A DNA stretch of 47,078 nucleotides from positions 1-47,078 of the forward strand of contig JABIFG010000192.1 in assembly GCA_018650795.1 (NCBI GenBank). The letters are read 5' to 3'. Positions 16,975 through 26,610 of the stretch are shown piece by piece (the first letter of the stretch is position 1; the number at the start of each line of letters is the position of its first letter). Under the pieces are notes generated by a model, which worked only from the letters and a program-made list of their open reading frames with translations, made no database searches and was not told where the DNA came from. A program made the position numbers and the translations under genes. The DNA is from Fidelibacterota bacterium (GTDB lineage: Bacteria > Fidelibacterota > UBA8477 > JABMPR01).

Positions 16975-18221
16975 GAACCTCCTTAAAAACACTGAATGAT
17001 GCCTTCTTTATGGCCCTGGAAGCGATTCGGGACAATTTACTTCGGTCCATTCTTACTTTGCTGGGTATTGTGATTGGTGTATTTGCTATTATTGCCGTGA
17101 TGACTGCCATCCGCACAATGGAATCATCTATTAATTCAGGCTTAAATGTATTCGGTTCTGATGTGATTTTTGTCCAGAAATCTCCAGTCCTCCAGATGGG
17201 TGATCACAATAGTAGGCGGAAATATTGGAGCCGTCCCAACATCACCTACGATATGGCTCTAGAGCTTAGAGATCGAATGGTAGGTGCTGAATTTGTCAGT
17301 GCTCAAGATGGGACTGGTGGCAAGACGATCAGATTCAAAAAGGAAAAGACTAACCCCAATGTAGGTGTTCAGGGAGTGGATGAGTTCGGCCTGGAAGCCT
17401 TAAATCACAAACTTGACTATGGCAGAAACTTTATCCCTGAGGATATTGAATATGGTCGCCGGGTCGTATTGCTGGCTACTGATGTAATTCAAAAGCTATT
17501 CCCATTCCAAGATCCTGTTAATCAAACAATCAGTATTAATGGAATTGGATTTGATGTTATTGGTGCCCTCCAGCGCAAAGGTGAAATGTTTGGTCAAAGC
17601 CAGGATAATTTTGTCATCATCCCGATGACCACATATCTCCAATATTTTGGCAGCCGTTGGACCTCGCTTGGTATTTCCATTAAAGCTCCAGATGCTGAAA
17701 GTTTTGATTTGATTAAAGAGGAAGTCGTTGATCAAATGCGAATAGTCCGCGGACTGGGACCCATGGATGAAAACGATTTTGAAGTAACTTCCAATGACGC
17801 CCTCATTGATACATTTGGCTCCTTTACTGCTGGCATTAAGATGTTTGCTGGCGCTGTAAGTGTAATAGCACTTGTAGTGGCTGGCATCGGCATCATGAAT
17901 ATCATGCTGGTTTCAGTAAGTGAACGCATCAAAGAAATCGGTGTACGCAAAGCCATTGGAGCAACACGAAATAACATCCTTTTCCAATTTTTACTGGAAG
18001 CCGTCTTCCTTTCATTGATCGGGGGTGTTATTGGTGTAATGCTGGGAATTGGTGTGGGAAATATGGTGACCCTGGTCATGAAAAATGTGGCGCCCGTGAT
18101 ACCCATTGACTGGGTATTCATTGGATTGGGTGTCTGCTCATTTATTGGGATCGTTTTCGGTATTTATCCCGCTTACAAAGCAGCCGGCTTGGATCCCATC
18201 GAATCCCTGCGCCACGAATAA
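16965..18221 (+). CDS. MacB/FtsX-type ABC transporter permease 2
   Basis: 418 residues from the ATG at 16965, with GAGGA nine bases upstream directly after the nuclease element. The same four-helix MacB plan as permease 1: the first helix is LLRSILTLLGIVIGVFAIIAVMTAI, followed by a periplasmic core, then C-terminal helices with SERIKEIGVRKAIGATRNNILFQFLLEAVFLS and the ending YPAYKAAGLDPIESLRHE. MacB transporters act as permease dimers; two non-identical permeases beside one ATPase suggest a heterodimer. An alternative TTG at 16959 would add two residues only. Confidence 0.92.
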   Translation: MYIRTSLKTLNDAFFMALEAIRDNLLRSILTLLGIVIGVFAIIAVMTAIRTMESSINSGLNVFGSDVIFVQKSPVLQMGDHNSRRKYWSRPNITYDMALELRDRMVGAEFVSAQDGTGGKTIRFKKEKTNPNVGVQGVDEFGLEALNHKLDYGRNFIPEDIEYGRRVVLLATDVIQKLFPFQDPVNQTISINGIGFDVIGALQRKGEMFGQSQDNFVIIPMTTYLQYFGSRWTSLGISIKAPDAESFDLIKEEVVDQMRIVRGLGPMDENDFEVTSNDALIDTFGSFTAGIKMFAGAVSVIALVVAGIGIMNIMLVSVSERIKEIGVRKAIGATRNNILFQFLLEAVFLSLIGGVIGVMLGIGVGNMVTLVMKNVAPVIPIDWVFIGLGVCSFIGIVFGIYPAYKAAGLDPIESLRHE

Positions 18222-18272
18222 CACAAAAAACCATCTTACACAAATAAACAAATTGAATTACACGGGAGAAGT

Positions 18273-18932
18273 TTGAGTAAAATTATAAAATTTGGAGAGG
18301 ATGTTGAAGGATATAGCATCCCTGTCTTAAATGAACGCGAAATCAGGGCAACTGCCGGGATACTCTTCCTGGTCATGTTATTTTCTATTCAAGCAGCGGC
18401 TGGTGCAGGTAACTTTACTCCCCTGAAATACGCGGTTACTTTTTTCCTGACAGACATGTTGATTCGTGTTTTTATCAACCCGAAATACTCCCCTACCCTC
18501 ATTATAGGTAGATTGATTGTCAGAAATCAGACCCCTGAATATGTGGGTGCTCAGCAGAAGAAATTCGCATGGTACATTGGAATTATTATGGCGCTTGTTA
18601 TGTTTATTTTGATTGTCATGGTTAACTCATATAGTCCGATTACAGGTCTCATTTGTTTAATTTGTCTCATCTTCCTATTCTTTGAATCAGTATTCGGTAT
18701 TTGCCTGGGATGTAAGGTTTACTCCTGGATTTACAAAGAGAAGGCACAGTACTGTCCCGGTGAAGTATGCGAACTGAAGGATCGGCAAGAAATTCAGAAA
18801 ACTTCTAAGGCACAATGGTTGATTCTATTGGGCTTTGTAGTCTACGCCATTTTGATAGTTTTGATATTCAATGATTTTTATAGTAGACCTCCCTTTGATC
18901 TATTTGGCCTAGAGGGAGCGATGCACCAATAG
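18273..18932 (+). CDS. DUF4395-like integral membrane protein
   Basis: 219 residues with a TTG start, supported by GGGAGAAG just upstream and by the absence of any nearby in-frame ATG. The opening YSIPVLNEREIRATAGILFLVMLFSIQAAAG matches the DUF4395 signature (conserved 'vP..NE..vRa.AG'). About four to five hydrophobic spans follow, and FGICLGCKVYSWI carries a CxxC pair near residues 143-146. A second cysteine pair (CPGEVCEL) sits in the cytoplasmic or periplasmic loop. CxxC motifs in this family have been linked to thiol or sulfur handling, but the function is not established. It stands alone after the efflux operon (51 bp gap) and converges on proS. Confidence 0.8.
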   Translation: MSKIIKFGEDVEGYSIPVLNEREIRATAGILFLVMLFSIQAAAGAGNFTPLKYAVTFFLTDMLIRVFINPKYSPTLIIGRLIVRNQTPEYVGAQQKKFAWYIGIIMALVMFILIVMVNSYSPITGLICLICLIFLFFESVFGICLGCKVYSWIYKEKAQYCPGEVCELKDRQEIQKTSKAQWLILLGFVVYAILIVLIFNDFYSRPPFDLFGLEGAMHQ

Positions 18933-18954
18933 CATTACTTGGTCTGGGAGGATT

Positions 18955-18981
18955 AAAAAGCCCCCACCAATAGGTAGGGGC
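18955..18981 (-). terminator. Rho-independent terminator for proS
   Basis: Read on the minus strand, GCCCCTACC pairs with GGTGGGGGC (nine pairs, one G-U) around TATT and is followed by TTTTT. On the plus strand the same site has an A-C mismatch and no T-run, so it serves proS, whose stop is 112 bp upstream, with two further hairpins between. Confidence 0.75.
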
Positions 18982-18991
18982 AATTCTTTCA

Positions 18992-19030
18992 AAACCTGTT
19001 TTCAGCGAGTGGAACGAGTCAAACAGGTTT
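18992..19030. repeat. 3'-end hairpin repeat, member A
   Basis: AAACCTGTTT (18992-19001) pairs with AAACAGGTTT (19021-19030) across 19 bases that begin TCAGCGAG. It lies between the DUF4395-like gene and proS. It shares arms and loop words with the hairpins at 19055 and 29302. Confidence 0.75.
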
Positions 19031-19054
19031 AATACCAATTAAACTTCAAAATTG

Positions 19055-19085
19055 AAACCAGTTTGGCTACGCTGAAAACTGGTTT
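19055..19085. repeat. 3'-end hairpin repeat, member B
   Basis: AAACCAGTTT (19055-19064) pairs with AAACTGGTTT (19076-19085) around GGCTACGCTGA, eight bases past the proS stop. Relative to the other members the arm changes CCTG/CAGG to CCAG/CTGG on both sides, a compensatory change. Confidence 0.75.
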
Positions 19086-19092
19086 CTGGAAA

Positions 19093-20532
19093 TCAATAAG
19101 CCTTTGCGAAAATGACCTGCTGCGAGCTTTCTTCTCCAGTATAAATACATTTACCAGACGCTGAGGGTTGATCAAAAGGGATACAGCGGATGGTCGCCTT
19201 GGTCTCGTTCTTGATCTTCTCTTCAACTTCAGCGGATCCATTCCAGTAGGCTTTGATAAAACCACCTTTGGCTTCCAGAGTCTCTTTGAAATCATCCCAA
19301 TTGTCCACGGTGTGAGTATTGATTTCACGGAAATCCAGAGCACGTTGGAATAATTCATCCTGAACAATATCCTGTTGATCCGCCAGAAATTGCACCAGTT
19401 CATTCAACTGGATGAAATGTTTAACTCCAGAATGCCTGATGACCACCACAGCATGTCCCTTTTCAATATCCTTGGGACCAATCTCAACGCGCATGGGAAC
19501 ACCACACATTTCCCACTCATTAAATTTGAATCCAGGTGAGCTCTTCTCATCATCATCCACATGAACTCGAATTTCGGCTTGCTTCAAGTCGATGACAAGC
19601 TCATCAACCTTATCCATGACAAGGTCTTTGGAATCTTTCCGGAAAATGGGGATGATCACAACCTGATAGGGTGCCACTTTGGGAGGCAAGATTAATCCTT
19701 TATCATCTCCATGGGACATAATCAAACCGCCAACAAGACGGGTACTTACTCCCCAGCTCGTGGCATATACAAATTCTTCTTTATTATCTTTATTCTGAAA
19801 AGTCACTTCAAAAGCTTTGGCAAAATTTTGTCCGAGGTTATGACTGGTACCAGCTTGCAATGCTTTGGTATCACGCATCATGGCTTCAATTGAGTAGGTA
19901 CTTACAGCACCAGCAAACTTTTCAGATTCCGTTTTCTGTCCCGTTATCACAGGCATGGCCATATAGTCCTCAGCAAAACGACGATAGACTTCCAGCATTC
20001 TCAAAGTCTCTTCCTGGGATTCCTCCGGCGTTGCATGGGCTGTATGCCCTTCCTGCCATAGAAACTCAGTTGTTCTTAGAAACAAGCGCGTCCGCATCTC
20101 CCAACGCACCACATTGGCCCACTGATTAATCAACAGGGGCAAATCACGATAGGATGAAATCCATTTCTTATACATATTCCAGATGATAGTTTCGGATGTC
20201 GGGCGAACGACTAGAGCCTCATCCAATTTCTTGCCTCCTGCATGTGTAACTACAGCAACTTCTGGCGCAAAGCCTTCCACATGCTCAGCTTCTTTCTGCA
20301 AGAAGTGCTCTGGAATAAACATGGGGAAATAGGCGTTAACATGACCCGTGTCCTTAAACATTTGATTCAGGATGCCTTGAAAATTCTCCCAGATCGCATA
20401 TCCATACGGTCGGATGACCATGGTTCCTTTAACAGGACCATAATCCGCCAGCTTGGCTTGTCTGACCACATCAGTATACCATTTTGAAAAATCTTCGCTC
20501 TGTTTTGTTACCCCTTTTGACACAACGGGCAT
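19093..20532 (-). CDS. proS: Prolyl-tRNA synthetase, archaeal/eukaryotic-type short form
   Basis: 479 residues, the length of the ProS 'type 3' form that lacks the bacterial editing insertion. Class II motifs are visible: motif 1 region [17 protein letters not shown]; motif 2 near [28 protein letters not shown]; the [13 protein letters not shown] segment, with [20 protein letters not shown] as motif 3. The C-terminal anticodon-binding domain begins near [10 protein letters not shown], and the extra zinc-type C-terminal domain ends with the conserved AKAY tyrosine. It charges tRNA-Pro in the cytoplasm. It is monocistronic, followed by two covarying hairpins and a terminator. I looked for a T-box leader and did not see one. 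Confidence 0.96.
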   Translation of the reverse strand: MPVVSKGVTKQSEDFSKWYTDVVRQAKLADYGPVKGTMVIRPYGYAIWENFQGILNQMFKDTGHVNAYFPMFIPEHFLQKEAEHVEGFAPEVAVVTHAGGKKLDEALVVRPTSETIIWNMYKKWISSYRDLPLLINQWANVVRWEMRTRLFLRTTEFLWQEGHTAHATPEESQEETLRMLEVYRRFAEDYMAMPVITGQKTESEKFAGAVSTYSIEAMMRDTKALQAGTSHNLGQNFAKAFEVTFQNKDNKEEFVYATSWGVSTRLVGGLIMSHGDDKGLILPPKVAPYQVVIIPIFRKDSKDLVMDKVDELVIDLKQAEIRVHVDDDEKSSPGFKFNEWEMCGVPMRVEIGPKDIEKGHAVVVIRHSGVKHFIQLNELVQFLADQQDIVQDELFQRALDFREINTHTVDNWDDFKETLEAKGGFIKAYWNGSAEVEEKIKNETKATIRCIPFDQPSASGKCIYTGEESSQQVIFAKAY

Positions 20533-20660
20533 CCTTTCTGTTTGGACCTGAACCGTTTATTCGGTACAGCGCTGCAATCATAACATAAGTACCCCCATGA
20601 CACAATGAAGAATAGATCATAAATTAAACTCAGATCATCAAATTCGGAGTCACTCCAGGT

Positions 20661-20690
20661 TCGTCATTTCGAGCAGAAGTGATCGAGCGC
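20661..20690 (+). repeat. Possible diverged relative of the GTCATCCCGAG repeat
   Basis: CGTCATTTCGAGCAGAAGTG followed by ATCGAG resembles the left end of the GIY-YIG elements with several changes. It sits in the 250-bp divergent spacer between proS and the LPP20-like gene. No nuclease ORF accompanies it. Confidence 0.4.
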
Positions 20691-20784
20691 AAAATGGTCG
20701 CCCTCAGATCTCACCTGTCGGAATCAAACCTTGTCTTAAACACTAGCAAATACTAGAATACATGCTATACAGCGGAGGCATTTT

Positions 20785-22197
20785 ATCTCAAAACGCTTTA
20801 CCATATTACTCCTCCTGGGTACATGCATCATGGCCTGGGGTAATCCCAAACCCGATACCACAAAGTTTGACCGATCAGTGCATGGTCGACCCTTTAATCT
20901 GGATGAAATCATTGGTACACCTGTCATCGATGACATCCTATCTCCACAAAATGGAGCCCCCAAATGGGTCGGCGCCGGAGAACTCACATCTGACACCCTC
21001 TATTATGGGATTGGTAAATCGAGCGAATCTCAAGAAGAAGCCGACAATGACGCCCGCTTGCACTTTGCCCAATATGTAGAAGTAAGCGTACATAGCATCG
21101 CCACACAACAAATAGCTGAGAACAAAGACCGGCTGGAAGAAAACTATAACTACGAATCCCTGGTTTCCACCAATATGAATCTGCGTAGTGTCAGGATTTC
21201 CGAGAGATACGTATCTGGTGATTCGACTTTTCATAGTCTCATTAGTTATGGAAAATCAAGCTACCATCGTCTGGTGACTCAGGAGATTCAAATATCCTTG
21301 GAAGCCAACATTCGTAAACAGGAACTGGCTCATCAGGCTACTGAAGCCCTCAGAGCAGATTCCCTGCGACACAAAATCACTATGGACAGTCTGTCCCTGG
21401 GTAGAAAGCAAGCCGTTATTGATTCTCTGGATCATATTCTGAAAATGGATGAAGCCCGGCTTCGCCAAGAACAGGACAGGGTTGATCTGATTAAAAGCCA
21501 ACACGCTGCGTTTCTAAAAATCAAACCACGCTACCAGTTGATTGATATACCCACTGCATCCACCCCCAGAACATGGGTTTATGGTTCAGGTCGATGGGAT
21601 CCAAACACCGAAAATATTCGACAACTTAAAACAGGTGTTTCCATCTGGTTCATTAGTGCTGAAACCAATGTATGGGCAACGGAATCTGCCATCAACCAAG
21701 CAGACCTGATGCTGAAGCTACAATTATTACCCGAACGGGGTGAGGTATATAAAGTCAGCCTGGCATTTGGATGGACAAACTACCTGGAAGCCTTCTCACA
21801 GACAAATCGTGAACGATTGCGTGAGGAGAACGGTTATAGACGCTTTATCAGCATTCTGGATGATGAACTCAAGGACCCCTATGCTCAAAAATCCTCATTT
21901 TTTGTCACAGGGACAGTCGGGATACCGCAGATAGATAACCATTTATCAGTTTATGTTGATAAACGCCGTGTATCTCTGGCAAATATCTGGTACCCCTTCC
22001 CCCGCAACATGGGAGATGCCATAAGCATCATAAACCAGTTTGATTATATCAGTTCCGGACCTTACCGAAACAGATTTGATGATCAACTACAATGGCAACT
22101 TGGCCTGAGGCTGATCGCTGTTGCAGATCGGTTTGCAACCATGATCAGTTACGAGGACCATGAGGTCTGGATGCTAAATTTTGAATTTCAATATTAA
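20785..22197 (+). CDS. Exported LPP20-like protein with coiled coil; apparent AUC start
   Basis: The first in-frame ATG is at 20830, which would give a protein starting AWGNPKPD. The 15 codons before it encode a textbook signal peptide (ISKRFTILLLLGTCIMAWG), and an ideal GGAGG (20774-20778) sits six bases before ATC at 20785. No ATG, GTG or TTG is available at that spacing. The mature protein opens with an LPP20-type domain: PKWVGAGELTSDTLYYGIGKSSESQEEADNDAR, later SISERY-like and SLISYGKSSYHRLV. A helical coiled-coil stretch of about 60 residues follows, then a beta-rich C-terminal half containing GLRLIAVADRFATMISYEDHE. Membrane-associated periplasmic location is inferred. The start needs confirmation; 20830 is the fallback. 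Confidence 0.75.
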   Translation: MSKRFTILLLLGTCIMAWGNPKPDTTKFDRSVHGRPFNLDEIIGTPVIDDILSPQNGAPKWVGAGELTSDTLYYGIGKSSESQEEADNDARLHFAQYVEVSVHSIATQQIAENKDRLEENYNYESLVSTNMNLRSVRISERYVSGDSTFHSLISYGKSSYHRLVTQEIQISLEANIRKQELAHQATEALRADSLRHKITMDSLSLGRKQAVIDSLDHILKMDEARLRQEQDRVDLIKSQHAAFLKIKPRYQLIDIPTASTPRTWVYGSGRWDPNTENIRQLKTGVSIWFISAETNVWATESAINQADLMLKLQLLPERGEVYKVSLAFGWTNYLEAFSQTNRERLREENGYRRFISILDDELKDPYAQKSSFFVTGTVGIPQIDNHLSVYVDKRRVSLANIWYPFPRNMGDAISIINQFDYISSGPYRNRFDDQLQWQLGLRLIAVADRFATMISYEDHEVWMLNFEFQY

Positions 22198-22221
22198 ACG
22201 GTTCTGACTACAATCCAATTC

Positions 22222-24321
22222 CTACTTAAGATGCAGCATCTTAATAGTTTCGGTCTTTCGGGCTGACTGAATCTGAAAATAGTATACACCCGTCGGGACA
22301 GCTTCGCCAAAATCATTGCAGGCGTTCCACAGAAACTCGTACTCACCCGCTTTCTGGCTCGCCAAAGCCGCATGTCTTACCAAATGCCCCCTTACGTCAA
22401 AGATGCGAAGATTGATGTCAGCCACCTTATCGAGAGAATATTTGATTTTTGTCAGAGGATTAAATGGATTGGGGAAATTTTGTTCCAATTCGAATCGATA
22501 ATCGCCTGCCAGATCATCTAGATGCGAGGGGGACAATGGAAAAGCGCCCTGGGTGGTCTTAGTATAGAATCTGTTGCTTTTCAGGGGACCTTCAGGATTT
22601 ACATCACCGGCTGCGTTCTCGCTCCCATCCGAGACTGCCACAATATAATAGAAGTATAAGCGGCCTAAATCCAGCGCTGTATCAGTATAGTTTACACTTC
22701 CTGGTTCTAACTCAGCGATAATCTGAAATGGCGAACTATCACTACCAACTGCTCGATAGATATGGTAACCATTAAAACTGGGAGTCAATTCTGAGGGACT
22801 GGCTTCCCAGGAAAGTAAAATTTGGGCGGTATCCGATTGAACATCGAAACTGGAAGGTGGAAGAGGCGGCAAAACCAGCTGGAATCCCGAATCAAAATTT
22901 CTTTTAGCCCTCCCAAAAGTTTTTAAGATGGAATCCTGGCCGGTATACACCCAACTATTTTTGAAGATATCCAAATTGTCAGTTTCAACCCCATTGGGCA
23001 ATGTGAAGGGACCTATATCACCGGGATTAGCATACGCGAGTTTCCATCGTTCTCCGATTTGCTGACAAAGCTCCCGACTCAGTCCGTTGATACCTTCTGC
23101 CTCCACGATGGTAATGCTTTCCCCATGTGCTAGGTCATATGGTCCATAAGTCATCATCATATTGGTTCCGCCACCATCTCCATGAATGGTGTAGGGGTCT
23201 AGCCTATGGGTGATAGATTCAAGGGCATCATCCATCCGATTGATACCCCCAAAAGTTTCATCAGGGTAAGGATTCCCGGAGAGGAAAGAGTAGAGATTAT
23301 CAAAATATTCTTCCTCAGTCACTTGGGACAGAGATGGATACCTATCTCCTGCATGCCATCCTAGCGTGTTTGGTTGATTTAGGTCATCCGCGGGATCGTT
23401 GCTACTGATATCCACATGCAAGACCACTGATCCAACGAAATGGGGGGACAGCAAGCACCCATCCCCAAGAGCATCTGGTCCTCCAATATTATCCCATGGA
23501 AGATATTCTGATTGTCCCATCCAAGAGAATGCAGCGCGCAACCAATCAGCAATAGGGTTCTGTTCTGTGATGGGTTCCATATAATGAGCTGCATAGTCCT
23601 CACCCCGACGAGTTACCCAGTTGTGTTTTCCATAGGCCAAGCTACCATCATAAATGCTGGCTGCCTCACGACCACATGAGTAGCGCGTGCCCCAGCCTAT
23701 GCGCACACCCCTGAGTGAATCGGTCAATTCAATATCATCATCATAATCTATATTTCCTGTATTAGTGAATCTGAAAATTTTGATGAAATAATTGTCATGG
23801 TACTCCTGGCCAAAAGCCAGCACCTCTCTAGTCTGAGTTAGCCCCATACTCGTATTAACAACATTAGTAATGATTCTATCGGGAATTTGATTTGGGTCAA
23901 TGGCATCTATGATATCAAATTGCGAATAATTCCCACTTATACCATTCACCCGTACAAGTGGCCTGGGATGTTTGGCGGTCTGACTTAACTCAATCGGAAA
24001 GAGTGTAGTTCCTACATCACTACTATAATTACTATGATAAAAGTAAAGCCCGTAGTGGTCATAGAAAGTACCAGCACTATCGGAATAATCTTCGACAGCC
24101 AGCCAGGTCCGTTTGATCACTGAATTGTCTTGTAGGGGAAAATCTGCAGGCCAACGTAGCCCCTCATAGTAAATGCCATTCCAGGCACGCTCACTCCCAT
24201 ATGCTGAAAAATGGCTCTGGAGAGAACCAATACTTACATAGCGCTTTTCATTACCAGCGACTTGGCCGTTGATGCTGTTGACAAGCATAAGTAGCAAGAG
24301 TAAATATTCTTTTAATCCCAT
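22222..24321 (-). CDS. Secreted protein with FN3-like domain and C-terminal sorting signal
   Basis: 699 residues with a signal peptide (MGLKEYLLLLLMLVNSINGQ). The first 450 residues form a beta-rich region I do not recognise. It contains a WDNIGGPDALGDGCLLSPHFVG segment and a TMGADR-like FTNTGNIDYDDDIELTDSLRG. A fibronectin III-like module follows near 490-590 (PPSSFDVQSDTAQILLSWEASP ... YHIYRAVG ... RLYFYYIVAVSDGSENAAG). The last 85 residues are a sorting domain (QNFPNPFNPLTKIKYSL ... GVYYFQIQ ... KTETIKMLHLK). It is therefore probably exported by type IX-like secretion and processed at the surface. Its stop converges on the LPP20-like gene with 24 bp between. Confidence 0.85.
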   Translation of the reverse strand: MGLKEYLLLLLMLVNSINGQVAGNEKRYVSIGSLQSHFSAYGSERAWNGIYYEGLRWPADFPLQDNSVIKRTWLAVEDYSDSAGTFYDHYGLYFYHSNYSSDVGTTLFPIELSQTAKHPRPLVRVNGISGNYSQFDIIDAIDPNQIPDRIITNVVNTSMGLTQTREVLAFGQEYHDNYFIKIFRFTNTGNIDYDDDIELTDSLRGVRIGWGTRYSCGREAASIYDGSLAYGKHNWVTRRGEDYAAHYMEPITEQNPIADWLRAAFSWMGQSEYLPWDNIGGPDALGDGCLLSPHFVGSVVLHVDISSNDPADDLNQPNTLGWHAGDRYPSLSQVTEEEYFDNLYSFLSGNPYPDETFGGINRMDDALESITHRLDPYTIHGDGGGTNMMMTYGPYDLAHGESITIVEAEGINGLSRELCQQIGERWKLAYANPGDIGPFTLPNGVETDNLDIFKNSWVYTGQDSILKTFGRAKRNFDSGFQLVLPPLPPSSFDVQSDTAQILLSWEASPSELTPSFNGYHIYRAVGSDSSPFQIIAELEPGSVNYTDTALDLGRLYFYYIVAVSDGSENAAGDVNPEGPLKSNRFYTKTTQGAFPLSPSHLDDLAGDYRFELEQNFPNPFNPLTKIKYSLDKVADINLRIFDVRGHLVRHAALASQKAGEYEFLWNACNDFGEAVPTGVYYFQIQSARKTETIKMLHLK

Positions 24322-24357
24322 TGGAAGTTTCCCTAATAAACTTTAGTTCAAATACAC

Positions 24358-25530
24358 CTATATCTTTACAAATATCTTTTTCGAATACAGATACCATAAA
24401 ACACCGAGCCAGCACATAATAAAGGTGATTGCAAACAGTAGTGAAGCATTTAGATCACTAAAATAGGGGGTATATAAACCATTATAAATACTACCCTTGA
24501 GCGTGACATACTGACCATCGGCAGCTTCCCATTTGATTTTAACCAGTAGACGACCAATTATTCCAGACCCGACAAAGACGACTAAGGGATTGCTACCAAA
24601 AACGATGGCAGGCTTGGTCCAGAAATTCATTTTCTTTACATCAATCAGGTAAGAGGACACCACTATCATCATGATAGCCAAACCATCCATGGTGATAACA
24701 TACGATACAGTCCATAGTTGTTTGTTGATGGGTTCAATAAGACTGAGCATCGAACCTATAAAAAACACGATGATTCCAACCACACTCAAATTGCTGAGTT
24801 TTTCCTGATGGTCGATAGGTTTTCGAAGGTATTCGCCCAGCCAAAAACCACTCATTAATGTAGCTGCCGCCGGCAGGGTTGATAACAATCCTTCAGGATC
24901 AAAGGGTAATCCCATGCCGCCATAAATATGTGCCTCACCCAGAATCAGGACATCCAGAAAGCGCACAAAATTATCTTCCAAACCAAAACTTCCCGCTCCC
25001 CAACCATCCAACATCGGAACCCGCATAAAAAACTCATAAATTAGGATCAGCACTCCGACAGCTAGGATACGATCTCTGTTTTTACGGAAATAGAGGACAA
25101 TCAGACCACCAATCAGGTAGCTAAGTCCAATCCTTTGCAATACGCCTACCAAACGAATAGTCTGGAATCGACGAAAAATATCGAGAAATTCGAAATCAGC
25201 AGCTGCTTGTGCATTGAGGGGGATGTTAAAGGGAAACGCGTTTAGGAATAATCCAAAACCAATGATAATAGCTCCTCGGGACCATACTTTTTTCTTTAAA
25301 GCGGCTACATCTGCCCCAGCTTCCATGCGCTTCCCAAAACTGAGGGCCATGGCCACACCAACAATAAACAGGAAAAATGGAAAAACCAGATCCGTCGGTG
25401 TCCAACCATGCCACTTGGCATGACGCAGCGGGGCATATACATGAGACCAGCTCCCTGGATTATTCACAAGTATCATTAGTCCCACGGTCATACCGCGAAA
25501 CACATCCAGAGAAATCATTCGATCTTTCAT
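24358..25530 (-). CDS. HGSNAT/DUF5009-like membrane acyltransferase
   Basis: 390 residues from the ATG at 25530, chosen because AGGAG lies six bases before it and the family begins exactly here (MKDRMISLDVFRGMTVGLMILVNNPG). The open frame extends to 25632 without support. The HAKWHGWTPTDLVFPFFLFIVGVAMALSFGKR segment and about ten to eleven hydrophobic helices match the heparan-alpha-glucosaminide N-acetyltransferase family. These enzymes move an acetyl group from acetyl-CoA across the membrane to an amino sugar, with an active-site histidine like that in HAKW. In bacteria they are linked to glycan use or cell-wall sugar acetylation. No glycan gene is adjacent. The family is certain, the substrate unknown. 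Confidence 0.9.
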   Translation of the reverse strand: MKDRMISLDVFRGMTVGLMILVNNPGSWSHVYAPLRHAKWHGWTPTDLVFPFFLFIVGVAMALSFGKRMEAGADVAALKKKVWSRGAIIIGFGLFLNAFPFNIPLNAQAAADFEFLDIFRRFQTIRLVGVLQRIGLSYLIGGLIVLYFRKNRDRILAVGVLILIYEFFMRVPMLDGWGAGSFGLEDNFVRFLDVLILGEAHIYGGMGLPFDPEGLLSTLPAAATLMSGFWLGEYLRKPIDHQEKLSNLSVVGIIVFFIGSMLSLIEPINKQLWTVSYVITMDGLAIMMIVVSSYLIDVKKMNFWTKPAIVFGSNPLVVFVGSGIIGRLLVKIKWEAADGQYVTLKGSIYNGLYTPYFSDLNASLLFAITFIMCWLGVLWYLYSKKIFVKI

Positions 25531-25821
25531 GCAGACTCCTTTATTTGATGAACATATTGATGATGACAAAATAGAATGTGGGAAGTTAATATGCACATGT
25601 GAATTAATTGGATTATTAAAAATATCTGACAAATTAGTGGGAATGGTTTAATATTTGCTCTGAGCAATCATGACTAATCCACATCAATTAGCTAAATGAT
25701 GGTTGATGGGCATACTTCACACTTGAAATTTGTTTTGGGGAGTTGATATTCACCCTGTGCAAAACCAACAATTGAAACGGCAATTCACTCAAGCCTTTAA
25801 ACATAGATCGGAGCTGGTATC

Positions 25822-26610
25822 ATGACAGGTATTGATACTGAACTATACCCGAAAGCAGAAACTCGACATAGTCTAAAGAGTAGCGCTTTCCAAAAAGCCA
25901 AAAGAGCCCTTATGGATGAACGCATCAGCGGTCTCACTGGAGCCTTCCTGGCTTTCTTTATTTTAGGTCACCTTGTACTTGAAAGTAGTATCCTGGTGAG
26001 TGCAAAACTGTACGAAGATGTGGCTTACTTCATGGAGCATACGGTCCCCATGGCACAACCACTCATATTTATTGTTACCATTGTATTTTTTATTCATTTC
26101 ATCTGGGCCGGACGCAAGATTCCTGGAAAACTGCGGGATCGTAAAAAGATGCTCGAACTGGGTGATAAACTTGAAGCCTCCCGTAAGGGCTGGAACCAGG
26201 ATCCCAAATCAGATATAAAATTACGCAACCACTTCGAAACATCCCTGTGGATCACCCAGGTAAGAACCGGTATGATCGTACTGGCTACCGGTGCCTTTCA
26301 CCTGTTTCTGGTCATGTGGAATATCTTTACTGATATGGGCGTAGCTGGACAAACCGTTGGTTTAACCCAGGAGGTTGCCAGCGCCCGGGTTGAAAGTGGT
26401 CTATGGATTCTCTACGCCATCCTTATGGTGAGTGTGGTAGCCCATATGGCCATTGGTGTGTATCGTCTCCTGGTAAAATGGTTTGCGGACACCTTCTTTG
26501 TTCGCAATTATGCCAAAGCCCTGTTCTATTTTCTATTTTGGTTTTATACAATTTTAGGTGCTGCCACTGTCATTGCCATGGCCGGTCCACTGGAAGGAAT
26601 TCTCTCATGA
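25822..26610 (+). CDS. sdhC: Succinate dehydrogenase/fumarate reductase cytochrome b subunit
   Basis: 262 residues with five hydrophobic helices. Histidine-bearing spans are LTGAFLAFFILGHLVLESSIL, EHTVPMAQPLIFIVTIVFFIHFIWAGRKI, VLATGAFHLFLVMWNIF and SVVAHMAIGVYRLLVKW; these supply the four histidines expected for two haem b groups. The layout resembles the single large cytochrome b of Wolinella-type fumarate reductase and Bacteroidota SdhC, which needs no SdhD. It anchors SdhAB in the membrane and exchanges electrons with the quinone pool. Its stop overlaps the sdhA ATG by four bases (ATGA). Confidence 0.92.
   Translation: MTGIDTELYPKAETRHSLKSSAFQKAKRALMDERISGLTGAFLAFFILGHLVLESSILVSAKLYEDVAYFMEHTVPMAQPLIFIVTIVFFIHFIWAGRKIPGKLRDRKKMLELGDKLEASRKGWNQDPKSDIKLRNHFETSLWITQVRTGMIVLATGAFHLFLVMWNIFTDMGVAGQTVGLTQEVASARVESGLWILYAILMVSVVAHMAIGVYRLLVKWFADTFFVRNYAKALFYFLFWFYTILGAATVIAMAGPLEGILS

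Noticed and set aside
20533..20784. T-box leader upstream of proS
   Set aside because: No conserved T-box word or specifier structure was found in the spacer, and the terminator-like features lie downstream of proS instead.
20762..21079. ORF beginning at 20762 overlapping the LPP20-like gene
   Set aside because: It is a frame shadow. The signal peptide and the LPP20 domain lie in the other frame.
24358..25632. Start at 25632 for the HGSNAT-like gene
   Set aside because: The extra 34 residues are polar and unlike the family. AGGAG before 25530 and the family's first motif define the start there.
26403..26606. Long N-terminal extension of sdhA in the open frame
   Set aside because: It is the shadow of sdhC in another frame. 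The family N-terminus and the ATGA overlap place the start at 26607.
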